NCBI RefSeq assembly: GCF_037038585.1
Contig: NC_092541.1
Location: 4,461,445-4,525,444 of the forward strand
Source of the DNA: Patagioenas fasciata
Taxonomy: Eukaryota > Chordata > Aves > Columbiformes > Columbidae
Reading direction: 5' to 3'
DNA length: 64,000 nt
Shown here: positions 38,220 to 50,300 of the stretch, one piece after another
Numbering within the stretch: position 1 is the stretch's first letter
Layout of the letters: each line of letters opens with the position of its first letter
Notes under the pieces: model-generated
What the model was told of the DNA's origin: nothing
The model's database searches: none
What the model saw: only the letters and a program-made list of their open reading frames with translations
Program-made: the position numbers and the translations under genes

Positions 38220-39225
38220 TGGGTCTAGAAGAACAATTGATTACTGTTAATTATTATCAAACTAATTATGATACTAAAGAAGTGGCAGATTTTGGGGTGA
38301 AACTCCTCCATCTGCTGCTCCGAGTGCTTTCCTTGAAGGCAGGATGGGGACGTGGGTGACGTGGGGACATGGGTGACCTGGAGGTACGAGGTGCCCTGGG
38401 ATGTTATGGGGTTCCCTGGGGACCCTGGGCTGGGTGCTGGAGCAGGATGACAATCACCTTTTGGCACCCCCATGCTTTGGTTTTCTTGCGTTGGGGGGAA
38501 TTTCCCTTAATCCAACCTCTAAATCCCAAATCCAAGCTGGGGGGAAAACCCCCCGAACCCCCTTTATCCCCATCCCAAGTCCCCTGGGGAAATATTTGCT
38601 GAATAAATTCAAGAACCAGTAAAAAAGCTTTAAAAACCTCCTGCTGTTTCCAAGCTCTGCTGCAGGATTTGGGCTCCGGCCGGCGCGGTGGGGCCTCGCT
38701 GGCTCTGACTCACCGCAGAGCCCAACCCCGGCCCGAGCGGTGATTCAGGGGACACGTGCTGTGCTATAAGCGGCCGGGAATGCGAGTCGTTGCTTTCCAT
38801 GGGGCTCCTTCCAACTGGCGAGCGGGTGGGAGAAAATAGCAACGCCACAGCAGAGTGGGAATCACAACCGGGATTTGTTTTTGCTGTGGATTTTGCAGCG
38901 AGAGGTGTTAATCCCGGTCGTTTCACCGGCTCGATGCGTCCGTTGCTGAATTCCTGGCGACGCAATTCCTGTGAGAGGAAGAGGAATTGGAGCAGAGCCC
39001 GGTTATGAGTTTGCAAGTGCATTTTTGGGGTTGCAAATGCATCTTTGGGGTGCTTGCTTTCTGAAGGGGTTTTCAGCAAAGCAAGATACATTTTGCATAA
39101 ATAAATGGAATATGTTTTGCAGCTCCTGGGGTAGTAAAAACCTCAACCCAAACAGGAGGGGACGTTGCCCTGGGCTGGGCCATCCCTGTGAAAAATCCCT
39201 GTGTCCCCAAAGGATTCAGGGACAC
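38220..39225. other. Intergenic sequence, no gene recognised
   Basis: Mixed composition, several short A/T-rich patches (about 38230-38290 and 38600-38630). No motif recognised. Confidence 0.4.
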
Positions 39226-39229
39226 TGCA

Positions 39230-39720
39230 CCACCCTCCCCACCAAGGGGCTGCCCAGATGTGGCCCCGTATGTCCAGATGTTGCCTGGACACCCAGGTCT
39301 CGAACTGCAGTGCACAGATATTGCTCCAGGATACTCAGGTAGCACCCAGGATGCCCAGATGCTGCCTCACAGTGTCCAAATGTTGCTCCAGGATACTCAT
39401 ATATCACCCAGGGCGCCTGGATGTTTCCCTGAGTGTCCAGATGTTCCCCACGGATATTCAGCTACCACTCAGAGTTCCCAGATGTTGCTCCAGGTGTTGT
39501 CCCAGGATACTCAGGTATCACCTGGGGTGCACAGGTGTTACCCCAGGGCACTCTGATGTTGCCCAGGATGCCCAGATGATGCTCCAGGATACTCAGGTAT
39601 CACCCACAGTGCCCAGAAGTTGCCCCGGGGTGTCCAGATGTTGCCCCAGGGTGTTCAGGTATCACCCAGGACGCTCGGGTACCACCGAGATAACCCCAGG
39701 GTTCCCAGATGTTGCCCCCA
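39230..39720. repeat. Minisatellite, cagatgttgctccaggatac unit
   Basis: Alternating units of about 35-40 bases built from cagatgttgcyccagg and atactcaggtatcaccc. Degenerate but clearly tandem. Confidence 0.85.
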
Positions 39721-39949
39721 ACTGCCCCCCAGCACCCCTGGGTGCTCCACTGTCCCACACTGGTGTCACCACTGTTGGCAGTGCCACCGCTGTCCCGGTC
39801 CCAGGGGAAGTCACCTCCCGCTGTCACAATTTCCTCTCCTTGTGCTGCAGCTCCTGGTTCCCACAGCTCTGCCAGCCCTGGAGTGGCCCCGACACCACAG
39901 ATTTTTGCAAGGAGCCGTGTTGTGCAGTCAAAAATAACTTTTTGTCATG

Positions 39950-40145
39950 GAATTATAGAATCATAGAATCATTTTGGTTGGAAGAGATGCTCAAGATCAT
40001 CGAGTCCAACCATAACCCATCCCTGGCACTGCTCCATGTCCTGAGAACCTCATGTCCGTCTGTCCAACCCTCCAGGGATGGTGACTCCAGCACTGCCCTG
40101 GGCAGCCTGTTCCAATGCCCCACAGCCCTTTCCATGTCACAAGGA
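39950..40145 (-). mobile_element. CR1 LINE 3' end, antisense
   Basis: Begins attatagaatcatagaatca, then ggttggaagagatgctcaag, gagtccaaccataaccc and cctgttccaatgccccacag. Confidence 0.95.
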
Positions 40146-40899
40146 CACAGGCCCATGCTCAGCTATGGGCTTGAAATCCAAGCTCGGCTCTGCCTCTGCT
40201 CCATCACTCATTGCCCTGGCCAGGCTGTGGGGGTGGGGACCCTTGGCTGGGGACAGGGGGTATGTCCCCTCAACCACTCAACTCTCCCCTCCCCACATGT
40301 CCTCAGCAAGTGGTGGCTGTGGGAAAGGTGGGTTGTGTAAAATTGAGGGGGTTTGGGGTAAATTCAAGCACATGCTTGCACGGACACATGTGCAGGTCCA
40401 GCTGGACAGGTGGGTGTGTGGGGCTCTGGGACTGGGGACAAACTGGTGACATCGCCTTCTCCTCTGCCCAGAACTTGCTGCTGTCCCACCGGTGGGGACA
40501 GTCACCTGGTGGGGGGTCACACTGGCTGCTTACAGCCCCAGTGCCACCGTGCCCATGGGGTGGGGACACAGTGGGCTCAGCAGGACTGGCTCCCCAGCTG
40601 TGATGGCAGAGGGGGGTCCCCTGGGCCCCCAGTGTCCCCAGGTGTGATGGCAGAGGGGACCCCGAGGGTCCCCTTGTCCCCAGGCTGGTGGAAGGGGTCC
40701 CCCGGGTTCCCACCAGTGACATCGGCAGCCGTGACCCTCACGCACACCAGGGTCTGCTGACAGATCCCGGGGTGTCCCCTGGGCAGGTCCCCGGTGCTGG
40801 AGGATCCGCGGGGGGTGGTGGGGACCCCCGGTCCGTTCCGGGGCGGACCGGTCCTTGCTCGGTTCAGAACGGGAACCCCTTGTGCAGAGCAACTCCTCC

Positions 40900-41110
40900 G
40901 GTGCACATCGGGATCTCGGCCCGTTCCTGCTGCAGACCGGATCCCTGCGCAAACCATCCCCGTGCAGCCCCCTCCCGGTGCAAACCGGACTCCTGTGCAA
41001 ACTAGACCTCGGTGCAGCCCCGACCCCGGTGCAGCCCCGTCCCGGTACAGCCCGGACGCCGGTGGAAACCGGACCCCGGTGCAAACCGGACCCCGGTGCA
41101 GCCCAGCACC
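40900..41110. repeat. G+C-rich minisatellite in the PLCD3 promoter region
   Basis: Repeated ccccggtgcaaaccgga / ccccggtgcagcc words just upstream of the PLCD3 first exon. It is part of the CpG island that extends to about 41460. Confidence 0.8.
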
Positions 41111-41353
41111 GGCAGCCCCCGCTCGGCCCGGGCCGGCACAAACGGTTAACACCGTCCGGGCTGAAATGTGGCTCCTCCCGGTACCTCCCCGCGCCCGGCC
41201 CCGGTCCCGACGGGGCCGCCCAACCCCAGCCCAGCACCGGCCTCCGCCACCGCCCAGCCCGGCTGCACCGGCCGGGGACACCGGGACATCGCCGACACCG
41301 GGAGCATCGGGTGCACAGGGGTCCCGGGGGTCCCGAGACCCCGGCCCCGCACA

Positions 41354-44300
41354 ATGATCTGCGGCAGGAAGGCTCGTCCCGCCGCCCAGCAGCCCCGCTC
41401 CCCGCCGGACGGCTTCGGTGGCCCCCGCCGGGCCGGGAGAGCCTTGAAAAAAATGGGTGAGTCCCGGGGCCGGTCCCGCCGGGGGGACCCGACAGGGAGG
41501 ACAGAAACTCCGAGGGGGCTGTGCCAACCGGGGACCTGGGGGGGTCTGAGTGAGTGGGAGGGTCCCCGAAGTGGATGGGGACCCCCATGGCAGGGGTCGG
41601 TCCCCGTGGCTGGAAGGGGTCCGCAGGATAGCCGAGGTCCCCATGCGGGAAAATGTCCCCAAGGTTGCATGAAGTCCCCATAGCTGGAAGGCTCCCCCAT
41701 GGCAGGGAGTGTCCCCGAGGTTAATGGGGTCCCCCATGGCAGGGAGTGTCCCCAAGGTAGCCATGGTCCCCATGGAGGAAATTGTCCCCATGGTTACGTG
41801 AGATCGTCACCATGGGGACAACTCCCCATGGCCACAAGGATCCCCATGCCAAGGAGTGTCCCAAGGTGGATGGGGTTCCCCATGGCCAGGAGGGCACACA
41901 TGGCAGGGGGTGTCCCCAAGGGTAATAGGGTCCCCCATGGCAGGGAAGGGTCCCCATACCTGGGAAGGGTCCCTAAGGTAGCCCTAGAATAGCTGTGTAT
42001 TGCCCCAGACGTTGGGGGCCAGCAGGGTCAGGGTTCAGTCACATCATGGGTGACAGTAGCCCTCCTGCTCAGGATCTTTGTTGTCCCCAAGGCTCAGCTC
42101 CAGCTCCCTGGGACCCTCACCTAATACCCTGCCTCAGTTTCCCCACACAACAGTGCTGCCCGCAGCGCTGTCGGCTCAGGGCTGACCCTGAGCTGTGGGC
42201 AGGAGGAGCGGCTGCCGGGAAGGTCACGGTGCTCCCGTGGGGCGGCCGGGCCAGGCCCTGCGTGGGAGCAGCGGGCAGGGCCGGGCTGGCCCTGTGCCGC
42301 GGGGTTTGCTTTACTCCCACCCCTGTGCGGCTCACACGTGGTTTGGACCTGCAGCCAGGTGCCCGGAGCTGCATGGCTCCATATGGCCGTGTGTCTGCTG
42401 CAGCTCCATGTGTCCCTGTGTCCCCATGTCCTACGCACCCATGGGCCTGTGCATCTGTGTGCTTGTGTGTCTGTGTATCCATGTGCCCAGGTGCCTGTGT
42501 GTCCGTGCATCAGTGCACCCATCTGTCCCTGCATCTCTGCATCCCTGTGTCTGTACATCTGTGCGTCCATGCGTCCATGCATCACTGCATCCATATGGCC
42601 ATGCATCCATCTTTGCATCCAGGTGCCTATGGATTCATACACCCATGCAGCCCTATATCCATGCATCCACATGCCTCTGTGTTGCTGCATCCCTATATCC
42701 ATGCACCTGTATGTCCATATGTCCATGCATCCATATGCCTGTGTGTCTGTGTGTCCTTGCATCCGTGCATCCACGTGTCCACACATCCCTGTAAATGTAA
42801 TTCCATGTGTCCATGCATCTATATGCTACTGCATCCATGCATCCATATGCTACTGCATCCATGCATTCACATGCCTGTGTGTCCTTGCATCAGTGCATCC
42901 CTGCATCCCTACATCCCTACATACCTATATCCGTGTATCCATACATCCCTGCATCCATATAACCACGTGTCCGTATGTCCAGGCATCCATGCACTTGTCC
43001 ATGTGTCTGACCATCTCTGTGTCCGTCCATCTGTGTACCTGTGTGCCTGCATCCATACATCCGCACACCCATATGCTCCTGCATGATGTGTCCATACCTG
43101 CCCTCTGAAGGTGCCCTCGGTCCTGCACCGCGAGCAGATGTGACCCCGCGGGAGGTGGTGGCAGCTGGTGCTGTGTCCCCAAGGCCACGGCCAGCTCGGG
43201 ATGTCCCTGCTCAGCCCCAAACCTGCAGCCTGGGAGCAGCGTCTCGGTCCGGAGTGGGGACATGGGCACTGAGGCTGCTTTGAAGGAGCAGTTGCCAAAA
43301 CAAAATGGGAGGAAATAACTGCTTTATGGAGAATGGACGGAGAAGTCCCTGCCCTGCTGTGAGACCGGGTGCGAGCCCGCGTGTCCCCTGAGGCCACCCT
43401 GTCATCATTCCTGGCCTGGCCTCTGCTGCCAGCACTGTCCCAGCGCTCCCCGCGTGGGATCTGGGCGGCTTTGCTGGGGTTTAGCAGCTCTGCTGTGCTG
43501 TGTGAGCTGGGCTCTGCCACTGAGTTGCCGTGTCCTGTCCTCTGTCCCATCCCATCCTGTCCCATCCAGTCTCATTCCATCCTGTCTGCCCTGTCCTGTC
43601 ATGTCTGTCCCATTATGTCCCATTTTGTCTTGTCCCTCCCTGTCTGCTCTGTCCCATCCCATCCCATCCCATCCCATCCCATCCCATCCCATCCCATCCC
43701 ATCCCATCCCATCCCATCCGTTCCATCCTGTCCTGTCCCATCCTGTCTGCTCTATCCCATCCCACCCCGTCCCATCCCATCCCATCCCATCCCATCCCGT
43801 CCCGTCCCGTCCCGTCCCGTCCCGTCCCATCCCATCCCATCCCATCCCATCCCATCCCAGGGATGTACAGGGCTGTACACATGCAGGTGTGCATAGAGAT
43901 GTGCACCAAGCCCTCTCTCAGTACCCCAATACACCCCCAGAGCCTCCAGTACCCCCAGTACCCACACAGTACCCCACGGGCTGGTCCCCGCAGGGCTGAC
44001 GGAGGACGAGGACGTCCAGCGGATGCTGCGGGGGTCTGTGCTTCGGAAGGTCAAGTCCCGGGGGGGCCCCAGGGAGCGACTCTTCCGCCTGCAGGAGGAC
44101 GGGGCGACCGTCTGCTTCGAGAGGGGCTCCAGGCGCAGCCGCTCCCGGCAGAGCTGTGAGTGTCACCGCTGGGGACCGTCCCCCAGGGGCTCAGGGACCT
44201 CTGCACTGCCCTGAGCTGCACCAAGGGGTTGGGACCGGGGCAGTGCCCCAAACCTGCCTGTGGGGACCTGGGCATGAGCCGGGACCCAGACCCCCACCCA

Positions 44301-47300
44301 GAACCCCACTCAGGACCCAGATTTCCCCCCAGGTCCCAGATCCCATCCCAGGACCCAGACCCCAGCCCAGGATCTAGCCCACAACCTGGAACCTGAACCC
44401 CCACTCAGAACCCAGGCCCCCCCCAGGTCCCAGACCCCAATTTGGGACCCAAGCCCCAACCCAGGACCAAGACCCCCACCCAAGACCCAGATTTCCCCCC
44501 AGGACCCAGTTCCCAATGTAGGATCAGTCCTACAACGTGGAACCTGGAACCCCTACCCAGGATCTAAACCTGCCTCTGGGACCCAAACCCCCACCTAGAC
44601 CCCCACCCAGGACCCAGACTCCAGTCTGGGACCCAGACCCTGAGCTGAGATGTGGACCCCAGTCCGGAACATTTACCGGCCCCCTCCAGGACCCTGACTC
44701 CAGCCTGGGACCCAGAGCCCCATCCAGAACCCACACTCAGACCCCAACTCCCTGCACCCAATACCTCCCAGTGCCCCCCATTTACCCCCAGGGTGAGCAC
44801 CCAGAGCCCACACCCTTCCCCATCCCCCTTGGGACCAGCACGAGGTCCCATCTCCATCCCAGCCAGACCCTGCCCCGCTCCTCAGCATCACCCATCTCCT
44901 TCCACCCCCTCATTTGGGACGGGTGCCCAGTGTCCCTGTCCCCATCCCCTCAGGGGACAGCGGCTCCCGCCCCGTCTCGCCTGGGATTAGTGAGTTAAGC
45001 CAGGCTTTGGCATTGACAACATCCACTCCCCGGTCCCTGGGATGCCCCTGGGGACACGTAGGGTGGCCTGGGTGTCCCTCAGCAGCCGGCCTGTCTTGCA
45101 GGATGCTCAGGGGGTGTCCCCATCACCGCGGTGTCCCTGCAGTCTCGGTGACACACATCGAGGGGGTGCGCGAGGGACATCAGTCCGAGGGTCTGCGCAA
45201 GCACGGAGCCGCCTTCCCCGCTGGGCTCTGCTTCACCCTGGTCTTCAGGGGCAAGCGCAAGAACCTGGACCTGGTGGCCCGGGGCGAGGAGGACGCGCGG
45301 CACTGGGTGCAAGGGCTCACCAAGCTGATGGGGCGGCTCCAGGCCATGAGCCAGTGGGAGAAGCTTGACCAGTATCCTTTGTCAGCCCTGGGGGAGCTTG
45401 GGGGCGGGTTGGGGGCAGGCGTGGGGTGATGGCAGGTGGTTTCCTTACCCTGGTGCAGCTGGATCCATGGGGTCCTGCAGCGAGCGGACAGGGACAAGGA
45501 CAACAAGATGTCGTTCCGGGAGGTGAAGAGCATGTTGAGGATGATCAACATCCACATGGACGATGGCTACGCCTACAAGCTCTTCAAGGTACCCGCCCTG
45601 CACCCTGTCACCTGCTGTCCCCAGGAGAGGACTCTGAGTCCTTCTCTGCCTTCCCAAGCACAGAGAACTGTCAGACTTGTCACACCCAAAGCCACCTACC
45701 ATGACCACCAGCAATGGTTAGATCCACTACCAATGGTTGGATCTACCAGTGACTGATCAACCACCAATGACTGGATTGACCACCAATGGCTGGATCCACC
45801 ATCAGTGCTTGGATCTACCACCAATGGTTGGATCCACCACCACTGTCTACCAGTGATTGGATCCATCACCAATGGCTGGATTGACCACCAATGGTTGGAT
45901 CCACCACCAGTGATTGGATCCACCACCACTGGTTTGATCTACCACCACTGGTTGGATCCCATCATGAGCTCCTGCATGGTGGGGTGAGCTCTCTGTGAGT
46001 CCCCAAGCTGTGACGTTCCACTCCTGTGGGGTGCTGTCCCCATGGGCATCTCCCAAGGTCCCCTTCCACCTGGAGAAACTGAGGCACGGTGCTCTGCTCT
46101 GTTCCATCACAGACCGGGGGTTAGAACATTGTGGAATGAGTGGGAACAGAGGGGACATGCCCCACACGCCCCCGCAGGCACAACCCACCCCTCAAAAAAA
46201 CTCATCACGCACACTGCTAACTACAAGGGACAGGCAGGAGGAGGCAGGGGGTGGCCATGGGCAGGGGACAGTCCCCAAGGCTGGGTCCCCTCAGGAGTGT
46301 GACCACTCGGGTGACGAGCGGCTGGAGGGCCGGGAACTGGAGGAGTTCTGCCGGCGGCTGCTGCGGCGCCCGGAGCTGGAGGAGCTTTTTGGGCGTTACT
46401 CAGGCGAGGACCACGTGCTGTCGGCCGAGGAGCTGCGGGACTTCCTGCGGGATCAGGGCGAGGACGCCAGCCTGCGCCAGGCCCGCGCCGTCATCCACAC
46501 ACACGAGCTCAATGACACGGGTGGGGATGAGGACGGGCAGCTTGGTCCATGGGTGGGATGGTGGGTGTTGGGGTGGTAGATGGTGGGATGGTGGGAGGAT
46601 GGGATGGTGGATGGTGGGATGGTGGGATGATGTGATGATGGGGTGGTGGATGGTGGGACGGTGGATGGTGGGGTGGTGGATGGTGGAATGGTGGATGTTG
46701 GGTTGGTGGATGTTGGGGTGGTGGATGGTGGAATGGTGGATGGTGGGATGGTGGATGGTGCGATTGTGGGATGGTGGATGGTGGGATGCTGGATGGTGAG
46801 ATGGTGGATGGTGGATGTCAGGGTGGTGGATTTTGGGATGGTGGATGGTGGGATGATGTATGTTGGGGTGGTGGATGTTGGGGTGATGGATGGTGGGATG
46901 CTGGATGGTGGGATGCTGGATGGTGAGATGGTGAATGGTGGATGTTGGGGTGGTGGATTTTGGGATGGTGGATGATGGGATGATGGATGTTGGGGTGGTG
47001 AAATGGTGGAATGATGGATGTTGGGGTGGTGGAATGGTGGATGGTGGACATTGGGATGGTGGATGGTGGGATTGTGGGGTGGGGGATGTTGGGATGTTGG
47101 GATGGTGGATGGTGGATGGAATGGTGGGATAGTGGATGGTGGGATGGTGGATGTTGGGATGGTAGATGTTGGGGTGGTGGATGTTGGGGTGGTGAGGTGG
47201 GTGCTGCTGTGTCCAGGGGAGGTAACGGGTGACGTGGGGATGGGGGTCTACTGGGTGGTATCACCTCCCCACAATGGTTCTCCAAGGCTTGGGTGAGTGT

Positions 47301-50300
47301 CCCCATGTCCCTTCCCTGGGGTGGCATCTGGTGCCAGTGGTTCAACATGTGGCCTTGTGGACATGGCACTGTGGGGACAGGGGACATGAGGGTGGGGATG
47401 GGCCTCCATGTCCCCCGGGTATCACAGCAGCAACCCCAGGGTGGATGTGGCACCAGCAGGATGGAGGACATCAGGGTGGAGGTGGGACACCAAGGGAACC
47501 TCCATGTCCCCTTGGTGCAACAGTACCGGGCCTGGGGCGACCATGGCACTATCGGGACAGAGGACATCAGGGTGGGGACAAGGAACCTCCATGTCTCATG
47601 GATGCCACCATGAATGTGGCACTAGCGGGATGGGTGTCATCAGAATGGAGATGGGACACCCAAGGGGACTTGCGTGTCCCCTGGATGCTGCAGTGCCAGG
47701 CCTGGGGTGAACGTGGCACTGCTGGGAGACAGGGGACATCCAGCTGGGGACAGTCCCCAGGGTGTCACCCTACCAGCAGCGTGTGTCCCACAGCCAGGCA
47801 GCAGGACCTGATGATGCTGGACGGCTTCATGATGTACCTGCTCTCGCCCGCCGGTGACATCTTCAACCAGGAGCACGCGCGGGTGCACCAGGACATGGGG
47901 CAGCCCCTGTGCCACTACTTCATCTCCTCGTCCCACAACACCTACCTGACCCGCCACCAGCTCGGTGGCACCAGCAGCACCGAGGCCTACGTCAGGTGGG
48001 TGCCCGTGCTCGGGAGCTCCGCGCTGGTCCCGCGGGTTGGGTGACGGTGCCAGTGTGGTGGCAGGGGGCTGATGGCGGGGTGCTGGTGTGGTGGCAGGGT
48101 GCTGATGGCGGGGTGCTGGTGTGGTGGCAGGGCGCTGATGGCGGGGTGCTGGTGTGGTGGCAGGGCGCTGATGGCGGGGTGCCGCTGCGTGGAGCTGGAC
48201 TGCTGGGAGGGCTCCGATGGAGAACCCGTCGTCTACCACGGCCACACGTTCACCTCCAAAATCCTCTTCCGCGACGTCATCGAGAGCATCTGTGACTACG
48301 CCTTCAAGGTCGGTTTGGGTGCTGGTGGCCTTGGAGTGGTGGTGGGTCCTGGGTGCTGAGCCTGTCCCTGTCCCCAGCAATCGCCCTACCCTGTCATCCT
48401 GTCCCTGGAGAACCACTGCGGGCTGGAGCAGCAGGCCACCATGGCCCGCCACATGAAGGCCATCCTTGGGGACATGCTGCTGACAGAACCACTGGAGGGG
48501 CAGGACCCCAACAGCCTCCCGTCCCCAGAGGTAAGGCCACCCACCTGCCCACCATGGTGACCCTGTGTGCCCTCCCAGCCCTGAGCTCGGCCTTTTCTCC
48601 CACAGCAGCTGAAGGGGAAGATCCTGGTGAAGGGCAAGAAGCTGCCAGAGTCATGGCATCATCCCCAGGGTGTCACCTCCCTCCAGGACACCGAGGAGGA
48701 GGAAGAGGAGGAGAAAGAAGAGGAGGAGAAGCTGCAGGAGAGAAACAGACGGCGGGTAAGGGGCTCTACCAGGGCTGTGGTGCTGGGGGACCATGGTGTC
48801 CTAGTGATGCTAGAGGACCACGGTGTCCTGGTGGTGCTGGAAGATCATGGTGTGCCAGTGATCATGGAGGACCATGGTGTCCTGGTGGTGCTGGAGGACC
48901 ACAGTGTCCTAGTGGTGCTGGAGGACCACAGTGTCCTAGTGGTGCTGGAGGACCACCACGTCCCGGCAGTGCCAGGGGACCACTGTGTCCCAGCCACACT
49001 GGGGCCCGGGGCAGGTGGGCGCTGCCAGCATCCCCGATGTTGCCCTGTTCTCTTCCAGTCGCTGCAGCCGCTGCAGGAGGTCAAACCTGTGCAGGTGGGT
49101 CGTGTGATGGAGCTGGGGGGCTGAGGGGTTGGGTACCGTAGGGACAGAGGGGCTGTCACTGTCTGACAGGGGGGACCATGCTTGGAGACTCCTTGACTGT
49201 GCCACCTTCTTCCCCTATTGGGTTGGGTGCTCCTTTTTTGGGGTCTCATCACTGTGGGGTCTCCATTGCCTTGGGAATTCCATGACCTTGGGTGTCCATC
49301 ACTTTGGGGTCTCCATCACCTCCAGGGTGATCCCTCAGGCTCTCCATTGCCTTGGGGGGAGGATTTCTCCATTGCCTCAGTTTTCCATCACCTCAGAGTC
49401 TCCATCACCTCAAGGTCTCCATCCTCTTGGGTTGCCCATTACCTCAAGGTCTCCATCCTCTTGGGTTGTCCATCACTTCAAGGTCTCCATCACCTTGGGG
49501 TCTCTAACATCCTGGGGTGTCCACTTTGGGGTCTCCCTCACCTCAGGGTCTACACCTACTTGGGGTCCCCATCATCTCTGGGGTCTCCATCACCTCCATC
49601 TCTTTGGGGGTCTCCATGCCCTTTGGGATCTCAGCACTCAGCACTAGCAGGGTAGGGGGTCTGTAAACCCTCAGGCAGGCGGGTGAACCCAGGGCCAGGG
49701 TGACACTGACACCATGGTGGCTCCCGCAGGCCAAGGAGGCGCTGCAGGTGGCCCCGGAGCTGTCGGCCATGGTGGTGTACTGCCAGGCTGTGCCCTTCCC
49801 CGGCCTGGCCCAGGCCCTGCGCCACCCCCGGCCCTGCCAGGTGTCCTCCTTCAGCGAGAGGAAGGCACGGAAGCTCATCAAGGAGGCGGGTGAGGGTGAT
49901 GGGATGGGGACAGGGATGGGGACAGGGTGGTTGCACGCTCCTGTCTTCACTGGGGTGCAGGATGGGGTTGAGACCAATGGGCTCTGTCACCAAGGTGGCT
50001 CCATGGGTGGTGGTTGGGGGTATGGTGGCTTGGCCAGGCTGGTGGCACTGGGGTTTGGGGCCAGGGGCCAGGGTGAGGGGCACAGGGTCTTGGGTCAGGG
50101 TCAGGGTCAGGGTCAGGGTCAGTCTGGGGTGTGGAATTTGGGTCCCGGGTCAGATCTTGAGGCTGGGGCTGGGATTAAGATCTTGATCAGGGTCCAGGGA
50201 CTGAGGTCTGAGGTCAAGGTCCAGGGTTTGGGCTCAGGATTCAGGGTCAGGATCAGTCTGGGGTGTGGAATTTGGGTCCCGGGTCAGATCTTGAGGCTGG

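Noticed and set aside
37396-38250. 284-codon plus-strand frame and 366-375-codon minus-strand frames over 36.8-37.96 kb
   Set aside because: They consist of minisatellite units read in every frame; no domain, no independent splice or promoter structure.
40530-41791. Long minus-strand frames (383 and 404 codons) across the PLCD3 promoter and exon 1
   Set aside because: Antisense to a CpG island and minisatellite; no family similarity.
41995-43086. 363-codon Cys/His-rich plus-strand frame in PLCD3 intron 1
   Set aside because: Generated by the ccatgcatcc repeat; the Cys and His have no zinc-finger spacing and the other strand is equally open.
48062-49010. Tandem repeats considered as a CRISPR-like array
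   Set aside because: Direct contiguous repeats without unique spacers, inside introns of a vertebrate gene.
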